NCBI RefSeq assembly: GCF_000688395.1
Contig: NZ_JIAG01000017.1
Span: forward strand, 1 to 64,000
Direction of reading: 5' to 3'
Source: Haematomicrobium sanguinis DSM 21259
GTDB taxonomy: Bacteria > Actinomycetota > Actinomycetes > Actinomycetales > Micrococcaceae
Length of the DNA stretch: 64,000 bases
Shown: piece by piece, positions 33,938 to 42,631 of the stretch
Layout: the number at the start of each line of letters is the position of its first letter
Numbering within the stretch: the first letter of the stretch is position 1
Position numbers and translations under genes: made by a program
The notes under the pieces: model-generated
The model's database searches: none
The model's input: the letters and a program-made list of their open reading frames with translations, nothing else
Told to the model about the DNA's origin: nothing

Positions 33938-34818
33938 CCGATATTTGGTGGCCCTGCGGTCAGATCGTGTAGCTGTTGGAGAACCGTTTCCCTGTTACGT
34001 ACCAGCCAGGCGGCGCTTCGCGATCTCCAGGCAAGGCGCCATGCCGCGTTTTGGGGTTCCTGTGGTCCAGGCGTCGGTGAAATGGAAAGCCGTGTCGCCT
34101 CATATGCGGCATCCCTGATGGCGTAGTCGCTCATTCTGGAGACGATTGATGGCCAGTCGATGGACGGCACCCCATAACCGGAGAGGAATGCGGCAAGTCC
34201 CCGCACCTTTTCGTGGAGAGAGCTTCGCGACGTGGTGGAGTCAACGTCCGGATCGTGAAATCTCACATTGAGCCAGGCGGTCGCAGCTAGCTCGTCTCCT
34301 CGCACTATTGGTCCGGCAAACTCCCAGTCGATGAGAGCTATGTCGCCGTTTGGTGTCTTGATGACGTTCCACGGTCCGGTATCGCCGTGGCCATAAACGA
34401 TGTCGTTCAGCTGGATTTGCTGCGTGTACCTGACTCCCTCAGCGTTGGCCTCTGCCCTGAACTCGAACGGTTGCCAGACGTCGCGATTTGGGTCGGCGGG
34501 AGAGAAACCTGCGTCATGAATCCGACGCAACAGAACTCCTAAGCCATGCAATTGCCCTTCGGTAAAGACCTGGGAACCCATCGACTCGCCGTCGATAAAG
34601 GTAACGCTTTCCAGCCCTTCCTCGGCGCACGCTGGGCGAGGTATCCCGCCAATTCCCTTGGCCAGGAGATGTTCAAGATAACGAGCGACCGTTAGCGACC
34701 ACGGTTTCACTTCGCGGGTGACTAATTCGGGACCCACGTCGACTTTCTCATCTGCCACTTGCTGAACTCCTGGGTTTGCCGAATCGTGCAGGATGACGCA
34801 GTGATTAGCGTATCCCAA
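33934..34818 (-). CDS. APH/choline-kinase-like phosphotransferase of unknown substrate
   Basis: The protein has up to 294 residues of the aminoglycoside phosphotransferase fold. The catalytic loop is YGHGDTGPWNVI and the metal-binding motif is ALIDWEFAGP. This family phosphorylates antibiotics, sugars or choline-like compounds; the substrate is not evident. The longest frame starts at TTG (34818) and an in-frame GTG lies at 34758, so the start is unsettled. Its 3' end overlaps that of phoU by 4 bases. Confidence 0.75.
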   Translation of the reverse strand: MGYANHCVILHDSANPGVQQVADEKVDVGPELVTREVKPWSLTVARYLEHLLAKGIGGIPRPACAEEGLESVTFIDGESMGSQVFTEGQLHGLGVLLRRIHDAGFSPADPNRDVWQPFEFRAEANAEGVRYTQQIQLNDIVYGHGDTGPWNVIKTPNGDIALIDWEFAGPIVRGDELAATAWLNVRFHDPDVDSTTSRSSLHEKVRGLAAFLSGYGVPSIDWPSIVSRMSDYAIRDAAYEATRLSISPTPGPQEPQNAAWRLAWRSRSAAWLVRNRETVLQQLHDLTAGPPNIG

Positions 34819-34857
34819 TCACTAGCGGGAGTGGAAGGCTGCCGCTTAGCAAAAGTT

Positions 34858-34911
34858 GGCGCAGATTAACGAAAGTGACCGGAATTCCGGTCACTTTCGT
34901 TAATCTGCGCC
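34858..34911. repeat. Perfect 54-bp palindrome, family B, copy 2
   Basis: The arms 34858-34884 and 34885-34911 are exact reverse complements, centred on GAATTC. It shares the block GCAGATTAACGAAA and the core CCGGAATTCCGG with the copy at 30998, but the 4 bases between them differ (GTGA here, TAGG there), matched in the other arm. It lies 30 bases after the minus-strand gpmA stop and could be its terminator. Confidence 0.95.
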
Positions 34912-34941
34912 TACTACTTTGAGGGGAGGGATGTAGCGCCC

Positions 34942-35697
34942 TTACTTCTTGCCCTGGTTCGCCACGGCTTGAATCGCCTCCGCGGCAGCTTCTGGGTCCA
35001 GGTACTCCGCGGGCTTGGTCGGCTTGAAATTCTCATCCAGCGTGTACACGAGCGGAATGCCGGTCGGGATATTGAGCCCGGCGATGTCCTCATCGCTGAT
35101 CCCGTCCAGTTCCTTCACGAGCGCGCGCAAGGAATTGCCGTGGGCCGCGATCAGCACCGTCTTCCCCGAGGCCAACTCCGGCTTAATCTCCGAATCCCAG
35201 TAAGGGTTCAGCCGCTCAATCACATTCTTGAGCGCCTCGGTGCGGGGCAACTCGTCGCCGAGATCCGCGTACTGCGGGTCGCCCGATTGGCTCCATTGGC
35301 TCGAATCCTCGAGCGGGGGCGGCGGCACATCGAAACTGCGGCGCCACAGCATGAACTGCTCTTCGCCATACTCGGCCAGCGTCTCCGCCTTGTTCTTCCC
35401 CTGCAGCGCGCCATAGTGCCGTTCATTCAACCGCCACGAGCGCTTGACCGGAATCCACTGCCGATCCGCCGCGGCGAGCGCCAATTGCGCGGTAAAAATG
35501 GCTCGCTTTTGCAAGGACGTGAACACCATGTCCGGCAACAGCCCGGCCTCGCTCAACAGTTCACCGCCGCGAATGGCTTCGGCGCGGCCTTGGTCGGTCA
35601 AATCGACATCGACCCAGCCGGTGAACAGGTTCTTTTCATTCCAGTCGCTCTGACCGTGACGCAACAAGATCAGCGTGTATTCTTTCGGTTCGCTCAT
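34942..35697 (-). CDS. gpmA: 2,3-bisphosphoglycerate-dependent phosphoglycerate mutase
   Basis: This glycolytic enzyme (251 residues) interconverts 3- and 2-phosphoglycerate. The phosphohistidine motif is [10 protein letters not shown] (about 10-19). Further conserved parts are [25 protein letters not shown] and the second His in [11 protein letters not shown]. The length is normal. It is divergent from a methyltransferase gene. Confidence 0.95.
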   Translation of the reverse strand: MSEPKEYTLILLRHGQSDWNEKNLFTGWVDVDLTDQGRAEAIRGGELLSEAGLLPDMVFTSLQKRAIFTAQLALAAADRQWIPVKRSWRLNERHYGALQGKNKAETLAEYGEEQFMLWRRSFDVPPPPLEDSSQWSQSGDPQYADLGDELPRTEALKNVIERLNPYWDSEIKPELASGKTVLIAAHGNSLRALVKELDGISDEDIAGLNIPTGIPLVYTLDENFKPTKPAEYLDPEAAAEAIQAVANQGKK

Positions 35698-35752
35698 ACT
35701 CCCAGTCTGCCCTATCGCCGCCGAAGAGAAGAACCCGCGTTACCCTATATTT

Positions 35753-36562
35753 GTGCCAGCGCCCCGCCCTTCCTCAACCGGTTCCGCGGTCTCGTCACCC
35801 ATCGGCTCCCCCACTCGCGGCACCACCAACCCAAACCGTCTGCGCCGCATGGATCGCTGGCTGGTGGACACTCAGCACCGCCGCTGGGCGCACCAGGACA
35901 ATCCGCTCTTCGTCGACCTCGGCTATGGCGCCAACGCCACGACTGCCCTTGAGCTCTTCGACCGCTTGCGCCGCCGCACCCCGGATGCCGAGGTCATCGG
36001 CATCGAAATCGACCAGCACCGCGTCGCGGCCGCGCTCCCCCTTGCCCGCCCTGGCCTCACCTTCCAACGCGGCGGTTTTGAGCTCGGCACCGACCGGCCG
36101 CCGCTGGTGGTCCGCGCGTTCAACGTGTTGCGCCAATACCCCGAGAGCGAGTACGCCGCGCATTGGGCCACCGTCACCGATCGCCTCGCGCCGGGCGGCC
36201 TCTTTATCGACGGCACGTGCGACGAAATCGGCCGCCGCGCCGCCTGGATCGCAATCGGCAAAATAGGCCCGGAGAGCCTGAGCATCTCAATGCGCTTCGG
36301 CAGTTTCGAGCTGCCATCGGATATCGCCGAGCGCCTCCCCAAAGCGCTCATCCACCGCAACGTCCCCGGCGAGCGCATCCACGCGCTCCTCGCCGCCATG
36401 GACGCGGCGTGGACCGTCAACGCGCCGCTTGCCAGTTTCGGCAATCGCCAACGGTGGATTGCAATGTGCCGGGCACTCAAAGACTCCGGGGTCCCGGTAT
36501 TGGGCGGGGTGTCTCGGTGGCGGCTCGGCGAGGTCACGATTGCGTGGGACGCATTGGCCTAA
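35753..36562 (+). CDS. SAM-dependent methyltransferase-like protein
   Basis: The 269-residue product has a motif I-like segment VDLGYGANATTALEL and VIGIEIDQHRV after strand 2. A later LAPGGLFIDGTCDE segment is typical of class I methyltransferases. The substrate is unknown. The GTG at 35753 has TACCCT 6 bases upstream (leaderless type); the longer frame from 35675 would run into the divergent gpmA. Confidence 0.7.
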   Translation: MPAPRPSSTGSAVSSPIGSPTRGTTNPNRLRRMDRWLVDTQHRRWAHQDNPLFVDLGYGANATTALELFDRLRRRTPDAEVIGIEIDQHRVAAALPLARPGLTFQRGGFELGTDRPPLVVRAFNVLRQYPESEYAAHWATVTDRLAPGGLFIDGTCDEIGRRAAWIAIGKIGPESLSISMRFGSFELPSDIAERLPKALIHRNVPGERIHALLAAMDAAWTVNAPLASFGNRQRWIAMCRALKDSGVPVLGGVSRWRLGEVTIAWDALA

Positions 36563-36568
36563 AGACGT

Positions 36569-36577
36569 ACGACGGCG
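36569..36577 (+). repeat. Intergenic copy of the dispersed word ACGACGGCG
   Basis: The core is embedded in GTACGACGGCGTTGCTC, close to the full consensus of the word found at least 20 times in this window. Here it lies between the stops of two convergent genes (36562 and 36615). Confidence 0.8.
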
Positions 36578-36614
36578 TTGCTCACCCAGTTGCCTCACAC
36601 ACCGGGCATTGGGG

Positions 36615-36959
36615 TTACCAGCGCGGGTTGGCGCTCGGGCGGCCGCCGTTGCCGTACAGGTTGAGCGCTGGCTTCACATCGGCGAGATACACGGCGGACG
36701 CGGTGACGGCGGCAATGGAGAGGATCAGGCCGAACACTTGGAACGGTCCAAGCGAACCGAACGTACTCAACACTCCGACCAGTAGCGCCCCGGCGCACAT
36801 ACCTAGCCAGAATGGCTGGGTCCGTTTGTCGGCCCGCTCAAACTCGACTGGCTTGCGTCGAATCACGTCAAAGAGGGCCCACGCCTCGATAGCGATGGCG
36901 ATAACATTCAGCCCAAGAGTAATCCACCAGAGCAGTTGGCCCACAATGTAGAGAGTCAT
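36615..36959 (-). CDS. DUF2516 family membrane protein
   Basis: This small membrane protein (114 residues) has three predicted helices (about 3-30, 48-70, 73-95). It matches the actinobacterial DUF2516 pattern: WALFDVIRRKP after helix 1 and an ADVKPALN end. The function is unknown. Its ATG overlaps the stop of the upstream PLP enzyme by 4 bases. Confidence 0.82.
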   Translation of the reverse strand: MTLYIVGQLLWWITLGLNVIAIAIEAWALFDVIRRKPVEFERADKRTQPFWLGMCAGALLVGVLSTFGSLGPFQVFGLILSIAAVTASAVYLADVKPALNLYGNGGRPSANPRW

Positions 36960-38179
36960 GACTCCAAGCTTACGGGGTCAATCTGTGCGAGAGCAGCCTC
37001 TAGGTCGCGCCATAAATCCTCCGGATGCTCCAATCCGACCGAAAGGCGAGTCAAGTTATCGGCGACTGTGCCCGGCTCGCTGGAGTGTCGCCGTCGTCTT
37101 TCAATGCTGGATTCCACCCCGCCCAAGGAGGTCGCCGGAACCCACAACCGCAAGGCGGCGATGAACCGGTCCGCGTCTTCGGCCCCGCGGCCGATCTGCG
37201 CGGCGAGCATCGCGCCACCGGGCAACCCGAGCGAGGCGATGGTCTTCGCATCCGGGTGGTCGGCAAGCCCGGGATAGCTGACGTTACTCACCGCGGCGTG
37301 CGCAGCAAGACGTTCGGCGAGGAATTGGGCGGTGCGCGATTGCGCGCCGAGGCGCACCGCAAGCGTGCGGATGCCGCGCAACACGAGCCATGCGTCCATG
37401 GGAGACGGAATGCTTCCCGCCAGGGTGCGGTGCTGGTGCAGGCGTCCGCGCAGTTGAGCCGTCGCGGGAGTGAGCGCGCCGAGGATGACGTCCGAGTGCC
37501 CGGAGAGATACTTGGTCGCCGAGTGGAGCGCGAGGTCGGCGCCCCATTCGAGCGGGCGGGCGGCGAGCGGGGTGGCGATCGTGGAGTCGACGACTGTGAG
37601 CGCTCCGGCATCGCGGGCCGCTTTGATGAGCGCTCTCGCGTCGGGAACGCGCAGGAGCGGGTTGGACGGGATTTCCAGCCAGAGGAGCGCGTGAGGGTTG
37701 GTTGGCGGGCTGGCTTGGGGGTTAGTTTGCGGGGTAGCAGGCAGGTTGGCTAGTGTGCGGGCGAGCGCCGCCGGGGTCAGCTCGGCGGGTTGAAGGGTCT
37801 GCAGTCGGATCCGGCCGGCGTCCGCCATTTCCTGCGCAAGAGCCAACGAACCGTTATATGCCGAATCCGGCATAAGCACTAGTCCCCCTTGCTTTACGAG
37901 GTTGAGGGCGGCTGCGACGGCGGCCATACCGGAACCGAAAACCAGCGCATCCTCACCCAGGGACGCGGGGTGCTCCAGCGCGCCAATGGTCGCCTCCAGC
38001 GCCTCCCAGGTCGAATTGGAAAAACGCCCATAGACCCGGTTGTCGCCTTGACCGGTCGGACCCGCGGAAACAAAGGTTGACGAGTAACTGATCGGCACGT
38101 TCACCGCAGCGCCGTCCTCGCGCGGCGGACGCCCGGAAATGATCGCGAGCGTCTCGGGGTGAAGGTCGCTGGGGTGCAT
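36956..38179 (-). CDS. Cys/Met-metabolism PLP-dependent enzyme (cystathionine gamma-synthase/lyase type)
   Basis: This 407-residue fold-type I enzyme has the PLP lysine in HSATKYLSGHSD, the substrate-binding YGRFSNST segment and VFGSGMAA for cofactor phosphate. Sequence alone does not separate synthase, gamma-lyase and related activities. A Pro/Thr/Asn-rich insertion around residue 150 (TPQTNPQASPPTNP) is unusual for the family and probably forms a surface loop. Confidence 0.85.
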   Translation of the reverse strand: MHPSDLHPETLAIISGRPPREDGAAVNVPISYSSTFVSAGPTGQGDNRVYGRFSNSTWEALEATIGALEHPASLGEDALVFGSGMAAVAAALNLVKQGGLVLMPDSAYNGSLALAQEMADAGRIRLQTLQPAELTPAALARTLANLPATPQTNPQASPPTNPHALLWLEIPSNPLLRVPDARALIKAARDAGALTVVDSTIATPLAARPLEWGADLALHSATKYLSGHSDVILGALTPATAQLRGRLHQHRTLAGSIPSPMDAWLVLRGIRTLAVRLGAQSRTAQFLAERLAAHAAVSNVSYPGLADHPDAKTIASLGLPGGAMLAAQIGRGAEDADRFIAALRLWVPATSLGGVESSIERRRRHSSEPGTVADNLTRLSVGLEHPEDLWRDLEAALAQIDPVSLES

Positions 38180-38232
38180 GCTCTCAGGGTAATCGAGCCC
38201 GAATGTCAGCGCACGTGGGTACGCTATAGTCC

Positions 38233-38913
38233 GTGACGCAATTCGACATTCCTTCCGATCCGACCGCCCGGCGACTGCCCGGGATTTTCATCGCATTGGA
38301 AGGCGGTGACGGTGCGGGCAAGTCCACGCAAAGCGAGGCGCTCGCGGCGCACGTTCAGGCGCGCGGATTCGAGGCGGTTCGCACCCGGGAGCCGGGTGGC
38401 ACGGAGATTTCCGAGAAGTTGCGCGCGCTGGTTTTGGAGCACGGGCACGGTGAGATCGATGCGCGCACCGAGGCGCTCATCTTCGCCGCCGCGCGGGCCG
38501 CGCACGTCGAGCAGTTGGTGTTGCCCGCGCTCGCCGAGGGCCGCGTGGTCATTACCGACCGTTACGTGGATTCCTCGATCGCCTACCAGGGCGTGGGCCG
38601 CGAATTGGGCGTCGCGCCGGTGACACTCATCAACGATTTCGCGACCGCAGGGTTGCGCCCGGATCTCACCGTGTTGCTGGATGTTCCTCTCGAGGTGGCA
38701 AAAGCACGACGGCGTTCCCTCCACAGTGCCGATGACCGCCTTGAAGCCGAGGCGGATAGTTTTCATGAAAACATTCGGGAGGCTTTTTTGCGGATCGCCG
38801 AGTCCCACCCGGCCTCTTATGTGGTTATTGACGCAGGCAAAACGCCCGAAGAGATCAGCGCGGTCATCGCTCGGCGGGTCGACGAGTTATTGAACTCACG
38901 GGAGCGGGTATGA
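38233..38913 (+). CDS. tmk: Thymidylate kinase
   Basis: Tmk (226 residues) phosphorylates dTMP. The P-loop is EGGDGAGKST (23-32), followed by REPGGTEI and the TDRYVDSSIAYQG motif. The GTG at 38233 has TACGCT 7 bases upstream, compatible with a leaderless mRNA. The next gene, holB, starts within the stop (ATGA). tmk-holB is a standard pair in bacteria. Confidence 0.95.
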   Translation: MTQFDIPSDPTARRLPGIFIALEGGDGAGKSTQSEALAAHVQARGFEAVRTREPGGTEISEKLRALVLEHGHGEIDARTEALIFAAARAAHVEQLVLPALAEGRVVITDRYVDSSIAYQGVGRELGVAPVTLINDFATAGLRPDLTVLLDVPLEVAKARRRSLHSADDRLEAEADSFHENIREAFLRIAESHPASYVVIDAGKTPEEISAVIARRVDELLNSRERV

Positions 38914-40058
38914 GCGTTTGGGATGAGCTGGTTGGCCAGCCCATGGTGGTTGATCAGCTGCGCGCGGCCGCGGCACTCGAACGGCCGACGCACGCGTGGC
39001 TGTTCACCGGGCCGCCGGGCTCTGGCCGCTCCAATGCGGCGCTCGCCTTTGCCGCTGCCCTGCAATGCGAGCAAGCAGACCCCTCCCTGCGCGGTTGCGG
39101 GGAGTGCAAGGCGTGCCGCTCGGTGCTAGCCCGCACCCACCCGGATGTGCAGATCACCGCAACCGAAGCGGTCACCATCAAGATCGAGGAAGCACGAGCC
39201 CTCGTTTCTGGCGCGTTTGATAAGCCCGCCACCGGCCGTTGGCGGATCCTCATTGTCGAAGACGCCGATCGCATGTTGGAGCGCTCCACCAATGTGCTCC
39301 TCAAGGCCATCGAAGAACCGCCGCCGCACACCATCTGGATGCTGTGCGCACCGAGCCCCGCGGACGTGCTCGTCACAATTCGTTCACGCTGCCGACCGGT
39401 GCGCCTCTCGGTACCTCCGGTTGCCGATGTGGCGCGGCTCTTGGTGGAACGCGATGGCGCCGACCCGCAAGTTGCCGGAGTGGCCGCGCGCCTGGCGCAA
39501 AGCCATGTCGGCATTGCACGTCGGCTTGCCGCCGATGACGACGCCCGCAAACGCAGGCAGGACATCGTGGCACTGCCTGGACGCCTTCACTCCATTTCAG
39601 ATGCGATGGCGGCGGCGCGCTCTTTGGTGACCTTGGCGGATGAGGAGGCGGCTTCATCGCTGGCGGATCGGGATGCGACCGAGCGCGAGCAACTCTTAAA
39701 GACTCTTGGCGCTCCGGAGTCCGGGCCGCTACCCCCGGCGTTGCGAAGCCAGGTAAAGCGGCTAGAGGAGGAGCAGACGCGGCGGGCTAAGCGTTCCAAG
39801 AACGACTATTACGACCGCGCCCTCACGGACCTGCTGTCCTTTTACCGCGACGTGTTGGTGGTGCAGTTGGCGAGGGGGGAGAGCGTCGGCATCATTAACC
39901 AGGAGATCGAGGGCACGGTACGGGATATCGCCGAGCAGGGATCGGCGCTGGACACTTTGCGGCGTATTGACGCGATCAACACGGTCCGGACGCGGCTCAC
40001 CAAGACCAATGTTGCCCCGCAATTGGCTATCGAGGCGATGACGCTAGCGCTTCTCTAG
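38910..40058 (+). CDS. holB: DNA polymerase III delta-prime subunit
   Basis: This clamp-loader subunit (382 residues) has an AAA+ N-terminal domain starting VWDELVGQPMVVDQL. Its P-loop-like GPPGSGRSN has Arg in place of Lys, as is common in this largely non-catalytic subunit. The zinc-binding motif is CGECKAC. The SRC motif is in TIRSRCRPVRL. Its start overlaps the tmk stop by 4 bases. Confidence 0.93.
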   Translation: MSVWDELVGQPMVVDQLRAAAALERPTHAWLFTGPPGSGRSNAALAFAAALQCEQADPSLRGCGECKACRSVLARTHPDVQITATEAVTIKIEEARALVSGAFDKPATGRWRILIVEDADRMLERSTNVLLKAIEEPPPHTIWMLCAPSPADVLVTIRSRCRPVRLSVPPVADVARLLVERDGADPQVAGVAARLAQSHVGIARRLAADDDARKRRQDIVALPGRLHSISDAMAAARSLVTLADEEAASSLADRDATEREQLLKTLGAPESGPLPPALRSQVKRLEEEQTRRAKRSKNDYYDRALTDLLSFYRDVLVVQLARGESVGIINQEIEGTVRDIAEQGSALDTLRRIDAINTVRTRLTKTNVAPQLAIEAMTLALL

Positions 40059-40162
40059 CGTCGCTGGGGAAATGCCGGTAGCCGGTGTCAATGCGGAAAA
40101 AGTCGGACAAAGCTGAGATATTGGGCTAAGACTTTTGCGATCGAAACGTTTGGAGCTCGGCG

Positions 40163-41737
40163 ATGCCTGACTTGACCCCCGCACACCGTAAGCGGCATCG
40201 AAAAGGCGAGCAACGCCGTCGTTCATCATTGATCGCTGCACTCATGGCGCTCACCCTTGCGCTGGCCGGATGTGTCGGCGCGCCCGCGGCCCCCGACGGC
40301 AAGACATTTACCGCCGATCCTGAAATTATCGGCTCCATTCCGGATAACTTGCGAGAATTTTACACGCAACAGGTGGAATGGAAGAGTTGTGAGAATAGTT
40401 ACCAATGCGCAACGATCAAAGTTCCCCTAGATTACGCGAATCCGGGAGACCGCAGTATTACGCTGGAAATTATCAAGTCGCCGGCGCGAGGCGAGAAAAA
40501 GGGATCGCTACTCATTAACCCCGGGGGGCCCGGCGGCTCTGGCGTGGACTCTGTCCTCGAGAGCGCGCAGGCGCTCACAACGCAGCCGGTACGCGACGCA
40601 TATGATGTGGTCGGTTTCGACCCGCGCGGCGTCAAGCGTTCAACGCCCGTGACCTGCTATGACGCGCAAGGCACCGACAAGTATCGCGCCACCTACAATG
40701 ATCCCAGCACACCCGAGGGGATGGCGGCCGCGCGGGAGGTTGCCAAGGCTTTCGGGCAGGCCTGCGCCGATAATTCCAAGGGTATTTTGGACTATGTCGG
40801 TACCGAGAATGCCGCACGGGACATGGATATTATTCGTGCCCTTGTGGGAGATAAGAAGCTCAATTATCTGGGGTTTTCCTATGGGACGCTACTTGGCGCG
40901 ACCTATGCCAACATTTTTCCAAAGAACGTTGGACGTTTTGTGCTCGATGGTGCGGTTGACCCGTCCATCAGTTCTTCGGAATTGACGTTGGGTCAGGCGG
41001 CCGGATTTGAAAAAGCATTCCGCGCGTATGTGACCGATTGCATGAGCGGGTCCGACTGTCCGCTGACCGGGTCGGTCGATGAGGGGTTGGCGACCATCAA
41101 ATCCCTGATTGAGGAGGCGACGGCGCAACCGCTTCAAGCTCGCGATGGGCGGATGGTCAACGGTTCGCTCATGGTTTCCGGGCTCATTTTGCCGCTGTAT
41201 TCGCAGGCGAATTGGCCGGCGCTGACGCAGGCTCTCGAAGAGCTCGTGTCCAGGCGGGACCCGACCACGGTGTTGCTGCTCGCGGATTTGAGCGCCGACC
41301 GCGAAGCGGATGGCACCTATAGCGGGAACTCGATGAACGCGTTTACCGCGGTGAATTGTTTGGACTACCCAGCAGATGCGAGCGATGAGCAGATGCGGGC
41401 GCAGGCGGCACAGTTGGAGAAGGTGTCGCCGACGATCGGCAAGTATTTGGCGTACGGGGATGTGGGATGTCAGGAGTGGCCGGTCAAGGCAAACCGGACG
41501 CCCGCACCGATTAGCGCCGAAGGAGCGGGGGACATTCTGGTTGTTGGCACGACCGGCGATCCGGCCACCCCGTACGAGTGGTCGGTGTCCTTGGCAGATC
41601 AGTTATCTTCCGGGACGTTGCTCACCTATGAGGGTGAAGGACACACCGCGTATGGGCGGGCGAATGCGTGCCTGAATGATGCGGTCGATAAGTACTTGCT
41701 GGATGGGACCGTGCCCGCAGCAGGGATGCGGTGCTAA
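40163..41737 (+). CDS. Secreted tripeptidyl-aminopeptidase-like lipoprotein (alpha/beta hydrolase)
   Basis: This 524-residue SlpD/E-type peptidase has a basic N-terminus and a lipobox LALAGC (Cys37). The oxyanion motif is NPGGPGGSG (119-127) and the nucleophile is Ser239 (GFSYG). The C-terminal TAP-like domain carries the acid (GTTGDPATP) and His (EGEGHTAYG). It probably removes short peptides from the N-termini of extracellular proteins. The ribosome site is GGAG. A position after holB is common in actinobacteria. Confidence 0.9.
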   Translation: MPDLTPAHRKRHRKGEQRRRSSLIAALMALTLALAGCVGAPAAPDGKTFTADPEIIGSIPDNLREFYTQQVEWKSCENSYQCATIKVPLDYANPGDRSITLEIIKSPARGEKKGSLLINPGGPGGSGVDSVLESAQALTTQPVRDAYDVVGFDPRGVKRSTPVTCYDAQGTDKYRATYNDPSTPEGMAAAREVAKAFGQACADNSKGILDYVGTENAARDMDIIRALVGDKKLNYLGFSYGTLLGATYANIFPKNVGRFVLDGAVDPSISSSELTLGQAAGFEKAFRAYVTDCMSGSDCPLTGSVDEGLATIKSLIEEATAQPLQARDGRMVNGSLMVSGLILPLYSQANWPALTQALEELVSRRDPTTVLLLADLSADREADGTYSGNSMNAFTAVNCLDYPADASDEQMRAQAAQLEKVSPTIGKYLAYGDVGCQEWPVKANRTPAPISAEGAGDILVVGTTGDPATPYEWSVSLADQLSSGTLLTYEGEGHTAYGRANACLNDAVDKYLLDGTVPAAGMRC

Positions 41738-41744
41738 TAGGCCG

Positions 41745-42452
41745 TTAAGCGGGACGCGCGTAACGGGCGCGCTCGGTATCCAGCCATGCCGGTACATCGC
41801 GGATGGACGGGACCACGGCCTTCGCGCCGGCGAGCGTCAATTCCGTTTCCGTGTGCGCTCCGGTGGGTACGCCAATCACGTCGAGAGAGCCCGCCCTCAA
41901 TCCGGCGACGATGTCGGAGGGCGCGTCGCCCACGACCATCACCTGACGCACATCGTTAATGTCCAGGGCGAGGATCGCGGTCAGGATCATATCCGGATAG
42001 GGTCGGCCGCGTCCGGCATCCGATGGGCACAGGCTGAGGTCGGCAAGCCCCATCCACCCCAGGGATTCCAAGATCTGATTTTGGGTGTGGCGGGCGAGCC
42101 CGGTCATGAGGCAGATCTGTAGCCCGCGTTCCCTGAGCGCATTGATCGCGTCCTCCGCGCCAGGAATCGGCTGGACTCCGAGGGCGGCGAGGTGGCTGTC
42201 GTAGGCATTTTCAAAGGCCCGGTTGAACTCGGGGGCGCGGTTGCCGAAGAAATGCTCAAAGACCTTGATCTTGGGGATGCCCGAGTGCGCTTTGGCGTAA
42301 CGGCGCACATTGGCGATCTGATCGGTGCCGGTGCGTGCGTCAACGGATTGCAGGGTTTCGGTCAGAGCTGCGTCATGCACCGCTGACTCGTCAATGGTTG
42401 TGCCGCCCATATCCAGAACCGCCAAAGCGATCCTGCTCGCGTTGACCGACAT
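41745..42452 (-). CDS. Phosphonatase-like HAD hydrolase
   Basis: This HAD-superfamily protein (235 residues) has nucleophile Asp in LDMGGTTID, Thr in LMTGLAR, and the acidic pair in VVGDAPSDIVAG. The DMGGTT form and the helical cap match the phosphonoacetaldehyde hydrolase-like group. No phosphonate genes are nearby, so the substrate is open. It is convergent with the peptidase gene, 7 bases apart. Confidence 0.83.
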   Translation of the reverse strand: MSVNASRIALAVLDMGGTTIDESAVHDAALTETLQSVDARTGTDQIANVRRYAKAHSGIPKIKVFEHFFGNRAPEFNRAFENAYDSHLAALGVQPIPGAEDAINALRERGLQICLMTGLARHTQNQILESLGWMGLADLSLCPSDAGRGRPYPDMILTAILALDINDVRQVMVVGDAPSDIVAGLRAGSLDVIGVPTGAHTETELTLAGAKAVVPSIRDVPAWLDTERARYARPA

Positions 42453-42497
42453 GCCACCGACCTTTCAGTTCTCGCCGCAGGTTATTCGCGGACATCG

Positions 42498-42531
42498 TGA
42501 GGAGGCGCGCATGTGTACGCGCGCCTCCTCA
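42498..42531 (-). terminator. GC-rich hairpin between the exporter and HAD genes
   Basis: The arms 42498-42510 and 42519-42531 pair perfectly over 13 bases (GAGGAGGCGCGC type) around the 8-base loop ATGTGTAC. It lies 100 bases after the stop of the minus-strand exporter gene and 46 bases before the HAD gene. No T-run follows on either strand. Confidence 0.5.
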
Positions 42532-42631
42532 AGTGTGATGTTCCTACGCTTCCCCTCGCTGACCGCGAGGCAACCGCCGGGTAAACACCTGTGTAATTCG
42601 GGTTCCCGCCGGTGGCTCGGGGCACCGTGGC

